From positions 1-64,000 of the forward strand of contig DBOC01000002.1 in the NCBI GenBank assembly GCA_002299895.1: a DNA stretch of 64,000 nt, in the 5' to 3' direction. Below, piece by piece: positions 25,599-34,950 of this stretch. Under the pieces are notes generated by a model. It saw only the letters and a list, made by a program, of their open reading frames with translations, did not search any database and had not been told where the DNA came from. The position numbers and the translations under genes were made by a program. Within the stretch, counting starts at the first letter, position 1. Every line of letters begins with the position of its first letter. Origin of the DNA: Sphingomonadales bacterium UBA656. Lineage in GTDB: Bacteria; Pseudomonadota; Alphaproteobacteria; Sphingomonadales; Sphingomonadaceae.

Positions 25599-25918
25599 AG
25601 CTTCTTCCAATCATAACTGCGCGTCACTTGCGCCACATGCAGGCTGTAATCCGAATACCATCGGTTCCGGCCTGCTTCGCGCATTGCGGCGTGATCGGCA
25701 TGATCGCGCCACGCTTTTGCGCTTGCTTCGTCTGCCCAATAGCTGACGGTTATGCCATGTCCATCCGCGCCACGCACCGAGTCTATGCCCATATATCCAT
25801 GTTGTTGCGCGGCGAGTTCATGCATCATGGCGGCGGCTTTAGCGTAACCGTCGGCATCTAGATCGGTGCGTTGTGTCACAAAAATAACCGAAATAGTGCC
25901 GTTGCTTAGCTTTGCCAT
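25595..25918 (-). CDS. Antibiotic biosynthesis monooxygenase (ABM) family protein
   Basis: The 107-residue protein from the ATG at 25918 (MAKLSNGTISVIFVTQRTDL) has the ABM-type ferredoxin-like pattern: a first strand, a helix (YAKAAAMMHELAAQ), GYMGIDSVRGADGHGITVSY and the helix DEASAKAWRDHADHAAMREA. Members include heme-degrading and quinone-oxidising enzymes and simple dimeric proteins, so no activity is assigned. It is translationally coupled to the MFS gene, which suggests a shared small-molecule substrate. A TTG 12 codons upstream is a weaker start. Confidence 0.75.
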   Translation of the reverse strand: MAKLSNGTISVIFVTQRTDLDADGYAKAAAMMHELAAQQHGYMGIDSVRGADGHGITVSYWADEASAKAWRDHADHAAMREAGRNRWYSDYSLHVAQVTRSYDWKKL

Positions 25919-25994
25919 GTTAGCTGCATAGGGCCGATGAGTTATAAATTGCAAGCTGGAGGGAACAGATTGTCAGGGAACATAAGATCGGCCC

Positions 25995-27236
25995 CTAACG
26001 GTTGCGGATCAGGCGAAATTTGATCCTGCGGCCAATCGTATAGTCGACCGTATTGACCAGAAAATACGCAAAGCCCGACTTTAGCCGACTCCAAATAGTG
26101 TCCCGCCTCTTTAACAAAATCGGTGTTTGCTCTTCTGACTGAGAAGCTAGTCCGTCGATCAGCTTGCGCATATGCAGCGCGAGCGCCGCGTCCTTGATGC
26201 GCACCATAATCTCTAAATTGATAAACATGCTGCGGACATCCAGATTGGCTGATCCGATATAGACCGTGTCATCGATGACCATGAGCTTCATATGAAGTGG
26301 ATGCGGTTGATATTCGTATATTCCCGTTTTGCGGCGTATCAGATAGCGATAAAGCACACGTGCAGCTGCGATCGTGGCCCCATTATCGGTCTTGCCAGCC
26401 AATATCAGGCGGGACCCCTTGTTGCGTTTCGCGGCCTTAGCAATGCGGCGCAATATGGATTGGGACGGCGAAAAATAGGCGGAAACAATGTCAAATCTCT
26501 TGCCCGTATCCAATGATCGCTTGAAAGTGAGCGCCCATGGGGAAATGCGGTTGGTTGGTCCACCCAGTAACCATTGCACTTGACCAATGCCCGGTCGCCA
26601 TTGTCGAATAATATTGCGGATCTGCCGGAAGCGGACGTTGCCGCCGTTCGACGCTCGCGCCAAATCCTTGAAATAATCGCACAACCTCTGCGACTGCGGT
26701 CCCGACACGATTACGCCAAGATCTTCCCAGCTATCGTCGCCAGCGCGCCCGAAATAGGCATCGGCGATATTGAAACCACCTACGAGCGCGTGCGCGCCGT
26801 CGATGATCAGCATTTTTTGATGATTGCGGATAAGGTAACCAAAGCCTTTGCGGGTACTGAAACTGTGATAGTCTCCGCCGGCTTCAAGCAAATCGTCGAA
26901 AAATCGATTGCTCACCTGCGTTGATCCAAAACTGTCTATAATCAATTGGACCCGTACGCCGCGTGTCGCCGCAGCAATGAGCGCGTCGCGTACTTGCCGA
27001 CCGGTTTCGTCGGCACAAAACATGTAGAAGAACATGTGTATCGATTTTTGCGCCATTGCGATGAGTTGCAAAAGGGCGTGGAGCCTATCCTGCGGCTGAT
27101 GAACCAAGTGTAAGTCATGGCCCGCGACCTGAAAGTGCGTTCCGGGGAACCCGGGCTTGCCTGATTGCACTGTCATGCTGCTAGCAATACCGCTTTGCGC
27201 AGCGTGCGGCAAGGCATCCGCCCTTTTCATTGACAT
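25995..27236 (-). CDS. Phospholipase D-family synthase, cardiolipin synthase-like
   Basis: The 413-residue protein carries two HKD motifs: NHQKMLIIDGAHALVGGFN (His139, Lys141, Asp146) and LHMKLMVIDDTVYIGSANLD (about residues 318-337). This is the architecture of ClsB-type cardiolipin synthases and related phosphatidyltransferases. There is no N-terminal membrane pair as in ClsA, so it should be peripheral. PGFPGTHFQVAGHDLHL precedes the first domain. It is divergent from rpoZ with a 62-base gap. Confidence 0.82.
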   Translation of the reverse strand: MSMKRADALPHAAQSGIASSMTVQSGKPGFPGTHFQVAGHDLHLVHQPQDRLHALLQLIAMAQKSIHMFFYMFCADETGRQVRDALIAAATRGVRVQLIIDSFGSTQVSNRFFDDLLEAGGDYHSFSTRKGFGYLIRNHQKMLIIDGAHALVGGFNIADAYFGRAGDDSWEDLGVIVSGPQSQRLCDYFKDLARASNGGNVRFRQIRNIIRQWRPGIGQVQWLLGGPTNRISPWALTFKRSLDTGKRFDIVSAYFSPSQSILRRIAKAAKRNKGSRLILAGKTDNGATIAAARVLYRYLIRRKTGIYEYQPHPLHMKLMVIDDTVYIGSANLDVRSMFINLEIMVRIKDAALALHMRKLIDGLASQSEEQTPILLKRRDTIWSRLKSGFAYFLVNTVDYTIGRRIKFRLIRNR

Positions 27237-27298
27237 TTTGGCCTATTATCTCTAGGCGCGGTCAACTTTCCGAAAATTATGAAGAATCAGGAGCCAAT

Positions 27299-27643
27299 AT
27301 GGCACGCGTTACTGTTGAAGATTGCATCGACAAGGTCACCAATCGGTTTGACCTTGTATTACTCGCCGCCGAGCGCGCGCGTGAAATCTCTGGTGGCGCT
27401 GAACTGACCGTTGATCGTGATCGGGATAAAAATCCAGTCGTTGCTTTGCGCGAAATCGCGGAGGAAACCGTTCGCCCTGACCAGTTGAAAGAGGGCCTCG
27501 TCCAGTCGCTTCAGAAGGTTCAGGTTGATGAGGATGAAGAAGCCGATGAAATCGGTTCGATCAGCCTGTCTGCCGAAGCCTTGCGTTTGACCGCCGCTGC
27601 CCCAGCCCGCGGGGCAGGCATGCAGCGCGATTACGACCGTTAA
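27299..27643 (+). CDS. rpoZ: RNA polymerase omega subunit
   Basis: Omega binds the beta' C-terminus and helps assembly; in proteobacteria it also forms a ppGpp site. The ATG at 27299 gives MARVTVEDCIDKVTNRFDLV, the family N-terminus, with AGGAG 5 bases upstream; earlier in-frame starts lack conservation. LLAAERAREIS and ALREIAEETV follow. The protein has 114 residues with an acidic stretch (VDEDEEADEIGS) and a variable tail. Unlike many genomes, no spoT/rsh gene follows; a terminator does. Confidence 0.95.
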   Translation: MARVTVEDCIDKVTNRFDLVLLAAERAREISGGAELTVDRDRDKNPVVALREIAEETVRPDQLKEGLVQSLQKVQVDEDEEADEIGSISLSAEALRLTAAAPARGAGMQRDYDR

Positions 27644-27669
27644 AATCCAAGTAATTGTTGGATGCATTA

Positions 27670-27696
27670 GGCCCGGCTCGTCCGGGCCTTTTCTTT
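27670..27696 (+). terminator. Intrinsic terminator of rpoZ
   Basis: GGCCCGG (27670-27676) pairs with CCGGGCC (27682-27688) around a 5-base loop, followed by TTTTCTTTT. It lies 26 bases after the rpoZ stop. Between it and the ftsH stop at 27894 (about 200 bases) I see no gene, tRNA or clear repeat. Confidence 0.88.
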
Positions 27697-27893
27697 TGTG
27701 GCTTTAATCCCGCTCACATAGCGTGAGAGATTTTGCATCATCCAAATATCGCGCGACGTTCCAGGCCGTCCGGCGTCGGCGAGAGCATGCTGCTGGTGCA
27801 TCCTCTGCAACGCGTGTTTAGCAAGGAAATCGGCGACCTCAACTCTCCCCCTATTGGGGATTGTGCGTTTAAGCCACGTATAGAAACTGAAAA

Positions 27894-29846
27894 CTACGCG
27901 CTTTGTGGCGTTGCACTGCCTACGGGCGCTGACTTACCGCGTCCCGCCTTTGGTATGGCTGTACCCACCGTTGGAATGGACGAAGGCTTAACGACCTTAC
28001 CGTCGTCGCGTTCAAATTTACCAGATTCCAAAAGTTGTTTGATTTCGTCGCCCGAAAGCGTTTCAAATTCCAGAAGTGCGTTGGCCAGCAGGTGTAATTG
28101 CTCGTTATGTGTCGTCAGCAATTCGGTTGCCCGCTTATGTCCGCCTTCCACAAGCTTGCGGATTTCGGCATCTATCTTGCGTGCGGTTTCATCTGACATA
28201 GCCGAACGCTGTGACATCCCATAGCCAAGATAGCCTTCTTGACGCTCTTCATATTGCAACGGGCCCATCGCATCCGACATGCCCCATTGGGTGACCATGT
28301 CACGCGCCAAGCTCGTTGCATATTGGATATCGCTCGATGCGCCTGAACTGACCTTATCATAGCCGAAGATCAATTCTTCCGCCACGCGTCCGCCCATGGA
28401 TACCGAGAGGTTGGCGTGCATTTTATCGCGATGATAGCTGTAATTATCCCGCTCTGGCAGGCGCATGACCATACCCAATGCACGGCCACGAGGAATGATC
28501 GTTGCCTTGTGAATCGGGTCGGATGCGGCTTCATAAATCGATACGATTGCATGGCCGGCCTCATGATAGGCCGTCATTTTCTTTTCATCTTCGGTCATGA
28601 CCATCGACTTGCGTTCGGTGCCCATCATCACCTTGTCTTTGGCATCCTCGAATTCCTGCATAGCGACCAGTCGTTTGCCACGACGCGCTGCAAGCAAGGC
28701 AGCCTCGTTCACCAAGTTGGCAAGATCAGCACCTGAAAAACCCGGCGTTCCGCGTGCGATGACCCGGCCATCGACATCAGGTGCCAACGGCACTTTCTTC
28801 ATGTGCACGTCGAGGATTTTGACGCGTCCATCAATATCTGGACGCGGTACGACAACCTGACGGTCGAAGCGACCGGGACGCAGCAATGCCGGATCAAGAA
28901 CGTCAGGGCGGTTGGTCGCGGCGACGATGATGATGCCTTCATTAGCCTCAAAACCGTCCATTTCGACTAGCAACTGGTTCAGCGTCTGTTCGCGCTCATC
29001 ATTTTGATTGCCAAGGCCGGCACCACGGCTGCGGCCCACCGCGTCGATTTCATCGATGAAGACGATGCAAGGCGCGTTTTTCTTTGCTTGCTCAAACATG
29101 TCGCGTACGCGGCTTGCACCAACACCTACAAACATTTCGACAAAATCAGAACCGGAGATCGAGAAGAATGGCACGCCTGCCTCGCCAGCAATTGCGCGGG
29201 CGAGCAAAGTCTTGCCGGTCCCTGGCGAACCAACAAGCAAAGCGCCCTTGGGGATTTTACCACCAAGGCGACTGAACTTTTGTGGGTCTTTCAAAAATTC
29301 GACGATTTCCTGCAGCTCTTCACGGGCCTCGTCAATGCCGGCGACATCATCAAAGGTTACCTTGCCATGCTTTTCAGTCAGCAGCTTTGCTTTGGACTTA
29401 CCGAAGCCCATGGCTCCGCCTGCGCCGCCACCTTTTTGCATTTGCCGCAAAACGAAGAATGCGATGCCAAGGATAAGCAAAAACGGCAGGGCTTGGTACA
29501 AAAGGATCAGAATGAGGCTCGGCTGTTCCTCGGCCTTGCCTTGAACATCGACGCCTTTCTCATCAAGCAAAGGATATAGGCTATTGTCGCCCGGGATTGG
29601 GATGGTGACAAATGCTTCGTCATTTTGCAGCTTGCCACTGATACGCTCGGGCGCAATCGCAACGGATTTGACTTCACCTGCCTCAACCTTGTCGCGGAAC
29701 GATGAGTAGCTGATGCCTTTCGCAGTATCTGACGAACCGGCGAATATCGAGGCAACGAGCAAAAGCGCCACAATGATCGCGGACCAAATGGCCAAGTTGC
29801 GCAGCATCGGGTTGCTTTTGGGTCCTTGTTCGTCGTTCATCATCAC
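27894..29846 (-). CDS. ftsH: ATP-dependent zinc metalloprotease FtsH
   Basis: FtsH is a membrane-anchored AAA+ protease that degrades membrane and regulatory proteins. The 650-residue protein has two membrane segments (about 18-36 and 111-133), Walker A as GSPGTGKT (206-213; most relatives have GPPGTGKT), Walker B IVFIDEIDAVG, the arginine-rich SRH block RPDVLDPALLRPGRFDRQ, and the zinc motif HEAGH (428-432). The tail is Lys/Gly-rich and variable. It lies downstream of cpoB and tilS on the same strand, a common alphaproteobacterial order. Confidence 0.97.
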   Translation of the reverse strand: MMMNDEQGPKSNPMLRNLAIWSAIIVALLLVASIFAGSSDTAKGISYSSFRDKVEAGEVKSVAIAPERISGKLQNDEAFVTIPIPGDNSLYPLLDEKGVDVQGKAEEQPSLILILLYQALPFLLILGIAFFVLRQMQKGGGAGGAMGFGKSKAKLLTEKHGKVTFDDVAGIDEAREELQEIVEFLKDPQKFSRLGGKIPKGALLVGSPGTGKTLLARAIAGEAGVPFFSISGSDFVEMFVGVGASRVRDMFEQAKKNAPCIVFIDEIDAVGRSRGAGLGNQNDEREQTLNQLLVEMDGFEANEGIIIVAATNRPDVLDPALLRPGRFDRQVVVPRPDIDGRVKILDVHMKKVPLAPDVDGRVIARGTPGFSGADLANLVNEAALLAARRGKRLVAMQEFEDAKDKVMMGTERKSMVMTEDEKKMTAYHEAGHAIVSIYEAASDPIHKATIIPRGRALGMVMRLPERDNYSYHRDKMHANLSVSMGGRVAEELIFGYDKVSSGASSDIQYATSLARDMVTQWGMSDAMGPLQYEERQEGYLGYGMSQRSAMSDETARKIDAEIRKLVEGGHKRATELLTTHNEQLHLLANALLEFETLSGDEIKQLLESGKFERDDGKVVKPSSIPTVGTAIPKAGRGKSAPVGSATPQSA

Positions 29847-29951
29847 TGCCTTGCTCTGTGCCCGCGCTCAATACGTGGAGATACGCAGCTAATGTAGGGT
29901 CGAATATGTGAATGACAATATAGGGATTGGGAAAATTGCAGGCTGTTTTTC

Positions 29952-30896
29952 TTAGCCACGCCGAGGCGGCGCTTTGAAAAACTGCCAATCGGCTCCACCT
30001 ATGCATTTGATATTGCCGATCATCGCGGTCCGCACATTTTCGAGGTCGGTTAACAAGCGATCGATTGCCTCGCCACGCGGGGCGAGATTGGCGTCCATCG
30101 CCCTTAGGCAGCGGATTAAAAGCCGCCGTTTCAGTTCACTAGGAAGGTCGCTGGCATTACAGATGATGACATCATTTTCTTGGCGTATCCTTTGCGCGGC
30201 GAGATTGTCCGTCATCCACGCCAATGCATCGGATGCGTCGGCCAATGCGCTTGCCGAACGCAGCGCGCGGTTTGCAGGAAATGGATGTTGCGTGCTGGCT
30301 AACCAGCGCCGCATTGCGACCCGATCAAAATCGATGTTTGCGTTACTGGGGTCGTTGACCGATTGAATACCCACGCTGGAGCAAATCTCGATAAGCTCCG
30401 CCTTTGTGAATTCCAAAAGTGGGCGGACCACGCGTCCATTACGTGCGCGAATTCCGGACAACCCATCGACGCCGCTGCCGCGTGCCAATCGCATCAGCAG
30501 AGTTTCTAATTGGTCATCGGCATGATGCGCCGTGCCAATATGCTGACAATTTTGTGCTTCGGCTGCACGTTCCAGCAGGGCATAACGGGCAGCGCGCGCC
30601 GACGACTGGAGATTGCCCGCTATCTCCGCTTCAGGTGTCAAAATGATATGTGGCACGCCAAGATCGTGGCAGATCTTTGCAACAAGCTGCGCTTCGTCGG
30701 CGGACTCGGATCGCAATTGATGGTCTACCGTTGCGGCCACCAATTTGCCGGGCAAAATTTGCTGCGCCAACAGCAAAAGGGCAAGGCTATCGGGGCCACC
30801 CGATACTGCGCATAATAAGCGATCATCGGCACAGCCTAGCCTGCACAGTGCAGCCCTAAAACGGTCGAGAAAGACCGGCTTCAGCGTTACTTGCAC
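29952..30896 (-). CDS. tilS: tRNA(Ile)-lysidine synthase
   Basis: TilS converts the wobble cytidine of the AUA-reading tRNA-Ile to lysidine, an essential step. The 314-residue protein has the PP-loop AVSGGPDSLALLLLA (about residues 30-44), the family segment HIGTAHHADDQLETLLMRLA and RGSGVDGLSGI. It lacks the long C-terminal domains of E. coli TilS, as short TilS forms do. The proposed start is GTG at 30896, which overlaps cpoB by 10 bases; no ATG gives a complete N-terminus. Confidence 0.92.
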   Translation of the reverse strand: MQVTLKPVFLDRFRAALCRLGCADDRLLCAVSGGPDSLALLLLAQQILPGKLVAATVDHQLRSESADEAQLVAKICHDLGVPHIILTPEAEIAGNLQSSARAARYALLERAAEAQNCQHIGTAHHADDQLETLLMRLARGSGVDGLSGIRARNGRVVRPLLEFTKAELIEICSSVGIQSVNDPSNANIDFDRVAMRRWLASTQHPFPANRALRSASALADASDALAWMTDNLAAQRIRQENDVIICNASDLPSELKRRLLIRCLRAMDANLAPRGEAIDRLLTDLENVRTAMIGNIKCIGGADWQFFKAPPRRG

Positions 30897-31801
30897 TTCG
30901 CCCTTGTTTTGCTTGATGTAAGGCGTTCCGCCAAACGGCCGTTGGCTGCATCAGGATAGGATTTTGTTAACTCTCCAAAGGCCTCGCATGCCTCAGCCGC
31001 CTTTCCAAGGTCGGTCAAAGCAGACCCTAAGAAAAGTAAGCTATCCGGCGCGCGATCACCACGGGGGTCGGCCTTGTAGTTTTCGTAAAAAACTTTCACT
31101 GCGGTGGCTGGTTTTTTATCATCCAACCATGCCCGGCCCAGCAAATTGCGAGCATAGCTGGCGCGTTTATGTTTCGGAAACTTCGCTACGATTTCTTCAA
31201 GTATTGCTTGGGATTCTGGATAGAATTTGGCTTCCCATAAGCGGAAGCCATAATTGTAGCCATCTTCAAAGACATCGCCACTTATTGGACGTTCTATTGC
31301 AGCAACGGCGGCGACGCGAGCTGGATTTGGCTTGGCGACTGAAGCAGATTTTGTCGGAACGACGCCGCTTTTGGGTTTTGGCGTAGCCGGTGCTGATGCC
31401 GCTGTGGGTGTTGCGGTTGGCACAATTGTTTCAACAGGAGATGCTGTGCGCGCTTCCAGTTGTGTTTCGATGGCCTTCAGTCTGCCTTCAAGCCCGCGCA
31501 TATTGTTGCCTTGCAATTCAACCTGCCCGGTCAATGCAGCAAGCTGCGCCTCTAACGCATCCACACGCGCGGTCAGATCGACCGTTGCAGTGGTCGAACT
31601 GGTCGTAGTGCTTGTTGTTGTAGGTGACTGGATATCCGGTTCGATAAATTTTCCGGCGCCATTGGGGAATACCTGACGCTGAACCGCCCGCATTTCCTTC
31701 TCAAGTTTGCCAACTCTTCCATCGATATTGGCATCTTGCGCAATTGCGGGGATGCTGAGTGCGATAGCTGCGCAGCCAAGGATAACGCGCCGAAAATACA
31801 T
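30887..31801 (-). CDS. cpoB: Tol-Pal system protein CpoB/YbgF
   Basis: CpoB coordinates outer-membrane constriction and peptidoglycan synthesis with the Tol-Pal machine. The 304-residue protein has a signal peptide (cleavage after IPAIA near residue 21), coiled-coil segments (VGKLEKEMRAVQRQVF; VDALEAQLAALTGQVELQG), a Thr/Pro/Ala linker, and C-terminal TPR repeats starting DGYNYGFRLWEAKFYPESQA. It precedes tilS and ftsH. The tol-pal genes usually found upstream are not here; a RodZ-like gene takes that place. Confidence 0.88.
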   Translation of the reverse strand: MYFRRVILGCAAIALSIPAIAQDANIDGRVGKLEKEMRAVQRQVFPNGAGKFIEPDIQSPTTTSTTTSSTTATVDLTARVDALEAQLAALTGQVELQGNNMRGLEGRLKAIETQLEARTASPVETIVPTATPTAASAPATPKPKSGVVPTKSASVAKPNPARVAAVAAIERPISGDVFEDGYNYGFRLWEAKFYPESQAILEEIVAKFPKHKRASYARNLLGRAWLDDKKPATAVKVFYENYKADPRGDRAPDSLLFLGSALTDLGKAAEACEAFGELTKSYPDAANGRLAERLTSSKTRAKCK

Positions 31802-31860
31802 TGGGTTACTTCCCCTTACTAAGCTCTAGCGGCGAGTATAGCTTACTCCAACCCCGCGAT

Positions 31861-31879
31861 AAAGGCCAACGCGGCCTTT
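31861..31879 (-). terminator. Hairpin after the RodZ-like gene
   Basis: AAAGGCC (31861-31867) and GGCCTTT (31873-31879) form a 7-base-pair stem with a 5-base loop, between the RodZ-like stop (31931) and the cpoB start. On the minus strand only the stem's own T bases follow, so termination strength is doubtful. The rest of the 129-base gap may hold the cpoB promoter. Confidence 0.4.
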
Positions 31880-31930
31880 GGGTGTAAAAAAATTGAAATC
31901 AATCGGAATATCGGTCCGTAAAGATAGGGC

Positions 31931-32524
31931 TCACGGATTTGGGGTGGCTACCAAAGTTGCGGGCGGCGGCGGAGCTTGCTCGTTCATGCCGACATTCTCA
32001 GCGGATGTTTCATCGCTCACAGTGGCAACAGGATTAGACGCGGTCGGGGCCGGCGCTGTTGTAGCTACTGACGCTGGTGTTTGCGGCATTGCGGTTGGCG
32101 CTAATGCGTAGCTCCTAAAAATCAAATAGCCGGCCAGAACCAGCGCCGCAACTGCCGCTGCCGTCCATGCCAAAGTCTTGGAAGGAACGCGTGCGGGGTC
32201 GGTTGGGTCGTAATTCTGGAGCGGTGCTTCATATTTTTCATGCCCGCCGCTAGATAATTCGGCGCGTAACGCGTTGACGACTGCAACATCGTCTAGACCA
32301 AGCGCGCGGGCATAAGATCGTACAAAACCGACAGTATATGTATGTCCCGGTAACGCGCTGAATTCGGATTGCTCAATGGATTCCAAATGTCGCATGGGCA
32401 CGCGTGTCTCGGCGGCAAGCTCGGATAAGGTCATGCCCATACGCTCGCGTGCGGACTTGAGCTCTTGACCTACAGTGATAGGCTCGGCTTCCTGACAAGG
32501 AATTTCGTCCACTGCAATCTCCAC
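31931..32524 (-). CDS. Short RodZ-like protein: cytosolic HTH plus one transmembrane segment
   Basis: The 197-residue protein has an N-terminal RodZ-type HTH (TVGQELKSARERMGMTLSEL, then TRVPMRHLESIEQSEF, GHTYTVGFVRSYARALGLD), a basic juxtamembrane region, one membrane helix near residues 117-136, and a Pro/Ala/Thr-rich periplasmic tail. RodZ links MreB to the cell-wall elongation complex. The DUF4115 domain usually at the C-terminus is absent: the protein stops about 60 residues after the helix and no other frame continues it in the 129 bases to cpoB. Start is GTG at 32524 with GGGGAG upstream. Confidence 0.75.
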   Translation of the reverse strand: MEIAVDEIPCQEAEPITVGQELKSARERMGMTLSELAAETRVPMRHLESIEQSEFSALPGHTYTVGFVRSYARALGLDDVAVVNALRAELSSGGHEKYEAPLQNYDPTDPARVPSKTLAWTAAAVAALVLAGYLIFRSYALAPTAMPQTPASVATTAPAPTASNPVATVSDETSAENVGMNEQAPPPPATLVATPNP

Positions 32525-32559
32525 GACCCGCTCCCCAACATCTGCGTGCAGTTGCGGCG

Positions 32560-32587
32560 ATAATGACCATCAAATGCATAATGTCAA
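32560..32587 (-). promoter_or_regulatory. Candidate promoter of the RodZ-like gene
   Basis: On the minus strand TTGACA (32587-32582) and CATTAT (32565-32560) are 16 bases apart. The -35 is perfect and the -10 agrees at four positions. The start of transcription would fall about 30 bases before the GTG at 32524. Confidence 0.5.
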
Positions 32588-32626
32588 TGTTAATTACAAA
32601 TAATCAGATATTTAAGGAGCGTTATA

Positions 32627-34891
32627 TTATCCGATTTCAATGCCTTGGCTAATTGCCCAAGACATCAATTGTTCGCGCAAATTCTCTGTGGGACCGTTCA
32701 ACAATTCTTCCATTTTTGCACGAACATCACAATGGCTGGTAGAGCGGATCATCGCCTTGATAGGCCCAACCGCTGCTGGTGTAATCGACAGTCGGCGAAT
32801 GCCAACGCCCATGAGGGCAAGTGCTTCAAGCGTTCGCCCTCCCATTTCCCCGCAAACTGCGACATCAACGTCATGGCCCTCGGTTGCTTTAACCACCCGC
32901 CGGATGAATCGCAGGATAGCCGGGCTCAGCCAGTCATATCGTTCGGCTAAGCGCGGATCAGCGCGGTCTGCAGCAAAAAGGAATTGCGTGAGGTCGTTGG
33001 TCCCAATCGACAGAAAATTAATCTTGGGCAGAAGTATATCGAGAGTTTCGGCCAAGGCCGGGACCTCGAGCATGGCGCCATAACGGATTTTGCTTGGCAA
33101 TAGCTTTTTCTGCCGTCCTAGAAACGCAATCTGGCCGTCGAAAATCGCTTTGGCCGCGTCAAATTCCCATGGCTCAGAGACCATCGGGAACATCACGTTG
33201 AGCGTGCGACCAGCCGCCGCCTCAATCAAGGCCCGTGCCTGCGCCTTCATTAATCCGGCGTGATCAAGCGACAACCGGAGCGCGCGCCAGCCCAGCGCAG
33301 GATTTTCTTCTTCGTTCGTTTCATCCTTAAGATACGGCAGCGCCTTGTCTCCGCCGATATCCAACGTGCGGAAAATAACGGGCTTGTCGCCGGCGGCGTC
33401 TAAAACATCGCGGTAAAAACGCTGCTGCCGCTCGCGTTGCGGCAAAGTCGCCGAAATCAGAAACTGGAACTCAGTGCGGAAAAGGCCGACGCCCTCTGCA
33501 CCCGTGGTCGCCAATGCCGACATGTCATCGCGCAAGCCGGCGTTCATCATCAGCGTAACGGGCACCCCGTCTTTAGTGACAGATGCGTCATCGCGCATCG
33601 CCGCATAGCGCGCTTTTTTCTTCTGTCGATCCACCAGATCATGTTGAAACAATTCTTCTGCCGCAGACGACGGGCGCACGATGACGCTTTTTTCGTCCGC
33701 GTTGAGCAACAGCATGTCGCCGTCGCGCACCTTATGGCGAATACCGCGTACGCGACCAAGAACCGGAATGCCCATGGCACGGGCTACGATTACCACATGT
33801 GCGGTCAACGAGCCTTCCTCTAGCACCACACCGCGCAGACGCCTTTTGTCATATTCCAGCAATTCTGCCGGACCCAAATTGCGCGCAATCAGGATGGAAT
33901 CTTTTTTGAGCCCAAGCTGCGCCGCTGTACTCATTTGCCCGGAAACGATGCGCAGCAAACGGTTCGACAGATCCTCCAAATCATGCATGCGATCGGCAAG
34001 CAGAGCATCATCGATTTGCCGCATGCGCATGCGCGTGCGTTGCTGAACCCTTTCAATGGCCGCCTCTGCGGTTAGGCCACTATCTATGGCTTCGTTGATC
34101 CGGCGGCTCCAGCCCTCATCATATGCGAACATTTTATATGTCGCGATGACCTCTTCATGCTCGCCGCCTGTGCCAAACTCTATCTGGCTCGTCATGCGAT
34201 CGATTTGCTCACGCATTTTATCGAAGGCGGAGTAGACACGCTGGCGTTCGGCTTCGATATCCTCAGCAACCGTATGCTCAATGCGGACATTGGGCTGGTG
34301 AAAAATAGCAACGCCAGCCGCTGCGCCCTTAACAAGCGGCAATCCTGTGAGGCTAATCGTGCCCGTGTCATTGCCGCCCCGGGTGCTTGGTTCGTCAATT
34401 AGGCCGGCATTGGCAATGAGTTCCGATAACACCATGGCGACGGTCTGAAGGGCCTCAATTTCGACCTCTTCATATTTACGCGGCTCGACATGCTGGACCG
34501 CGAGCACGCCGACAGCCCGTTCGGACCGGACAATTGGCACACCCGCAAAACTGTGAAAGCGTTCTTCCCCCGTTTCTGGGACGTAACGGAAATTCGGATG
34601 TGCTGCCGCCTGATCCAGGTTCAGCGTTTCGACATTTTCAGCAATTGTCCCAACGAGACCTTCGCCCAGACCCAACCGAGTGATGTGCACAGCAGCTTGA
34701 TTCAGCCCGCGTGTGGCAAACAGCTCCAGTGCGCCATCGCGCAAGAGGTAAATTGAGCACACTTCGCTCGAAAGCGCTTCACCGATAATGTTGACCACAT
34801 GGTTCAGCTTACCCTGGGCATGGTTCTTCGAGGCCATCACCTCGTGCAGACCAGTCAGGATATTTCGGGCAGAACGGGTGGCGCTTTCCAT
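32627..34891 (-). CDS. ptsP: PTS-Ntr enzyme I (phosphoenolpyruvate--protein phosphotransferase) with GAF domain
   Basis: PtsP passes phosphate from PEP to NPr and EIIA-Ntr, a regulatory system linked to nitrogen, potassium and stress. The 754-residue form from ATG 34891 starts MESATRSARNILTGLHEVMA. A GAF domain covers about residues 20-160 (SSEVCSIYLLRDGALELFAT), followed by the enzyme I domains with the active-site His in GSLTAHVVIVARAMGIPVLG, then GVGLFRTEFQFL and the PEP-binding FLSIGTNDLTQFLFAADR. A GTG 3 codons earlier is also possible. The upstream aspartokinase gene often seen in relatives is absent. Confidence 0.95.
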   Translation of the reverse strand: MESATRSARNILTGLHEVMASKNHAQGKLNHVVNIIGEALSSEVCSIYLLRDGALELFATRGLNQAAVHITRLGLGEGLVGTIAENVETLNLDQAAAHPNFRYVPETGEERFHSFAGVPIVRSERAVGVLAVQHVEPRKYEEVEIEALQTVAMVLSELIANAGLIDEPSTRGGNDTGTISLTGLPLVKGAAAGVAIFHQPNVRIEHTVAEDIEAERQRVYSAFDKMREQIDRMTSQIEFGTGGEHEEVIATYKMFAYDEGWSRRINEAIDSGLTAEAAIERVQQRTRMRMRQIDDALLADRMHDLEDLSNRLLRIVSGQMSTAAQLGLKKDSILIARNLGPAELLEYDKRRLRGVVLEEGSLTAHVVIVARAMGIPVLGRVRGIRHKVRDGDMLLLNADEKSVIVRPSSAAEELFQHDLVDRQKKKARYAAMRDDASVTKDGVPVTLMMNAGLRDDMSALATTGAEGVGLFRTEFQFLISATLPQRERQQRFYRDVLDAAGDKPVIFRTLDIGGDKALPYLKDETNEEENPALGWRALRLSLDHAGLMKAQARALIEAAAGRTLNVMFPMVSEPWEFDAAKAIFDGQIAFLGRQKKLLPSKIRYGAMLEVPALAETLDILLPKINFLSIGTNDLTQFLFAADRADPRLAERYDWLSPAILRFIRRVVKATEGHDVDVAVCGEMGGRTLEALALMGVGIRRLSITPAAVGPIKAMIRSTSHCDVRAKMEELLNGPTENLREQLMSWAISQGIEIG

Positions 34892-34950
34892 AGGCCGCAC
34901 TTAGCAGAGACCGAAGAGGCAAGCGATACCCCGTATCAAATTATTCGTAG

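Noticed and set aside
27697..27893. Possible structured RNA between rpoZ and ftsH
   Set aside because: I looked for tRNA T-loop sequence, tmRNA and 4.5S RNA signatures and found none; only a 4-base-pair CCCC/GGGG hairpin near 27848-27859 is present, which is too weak to call.
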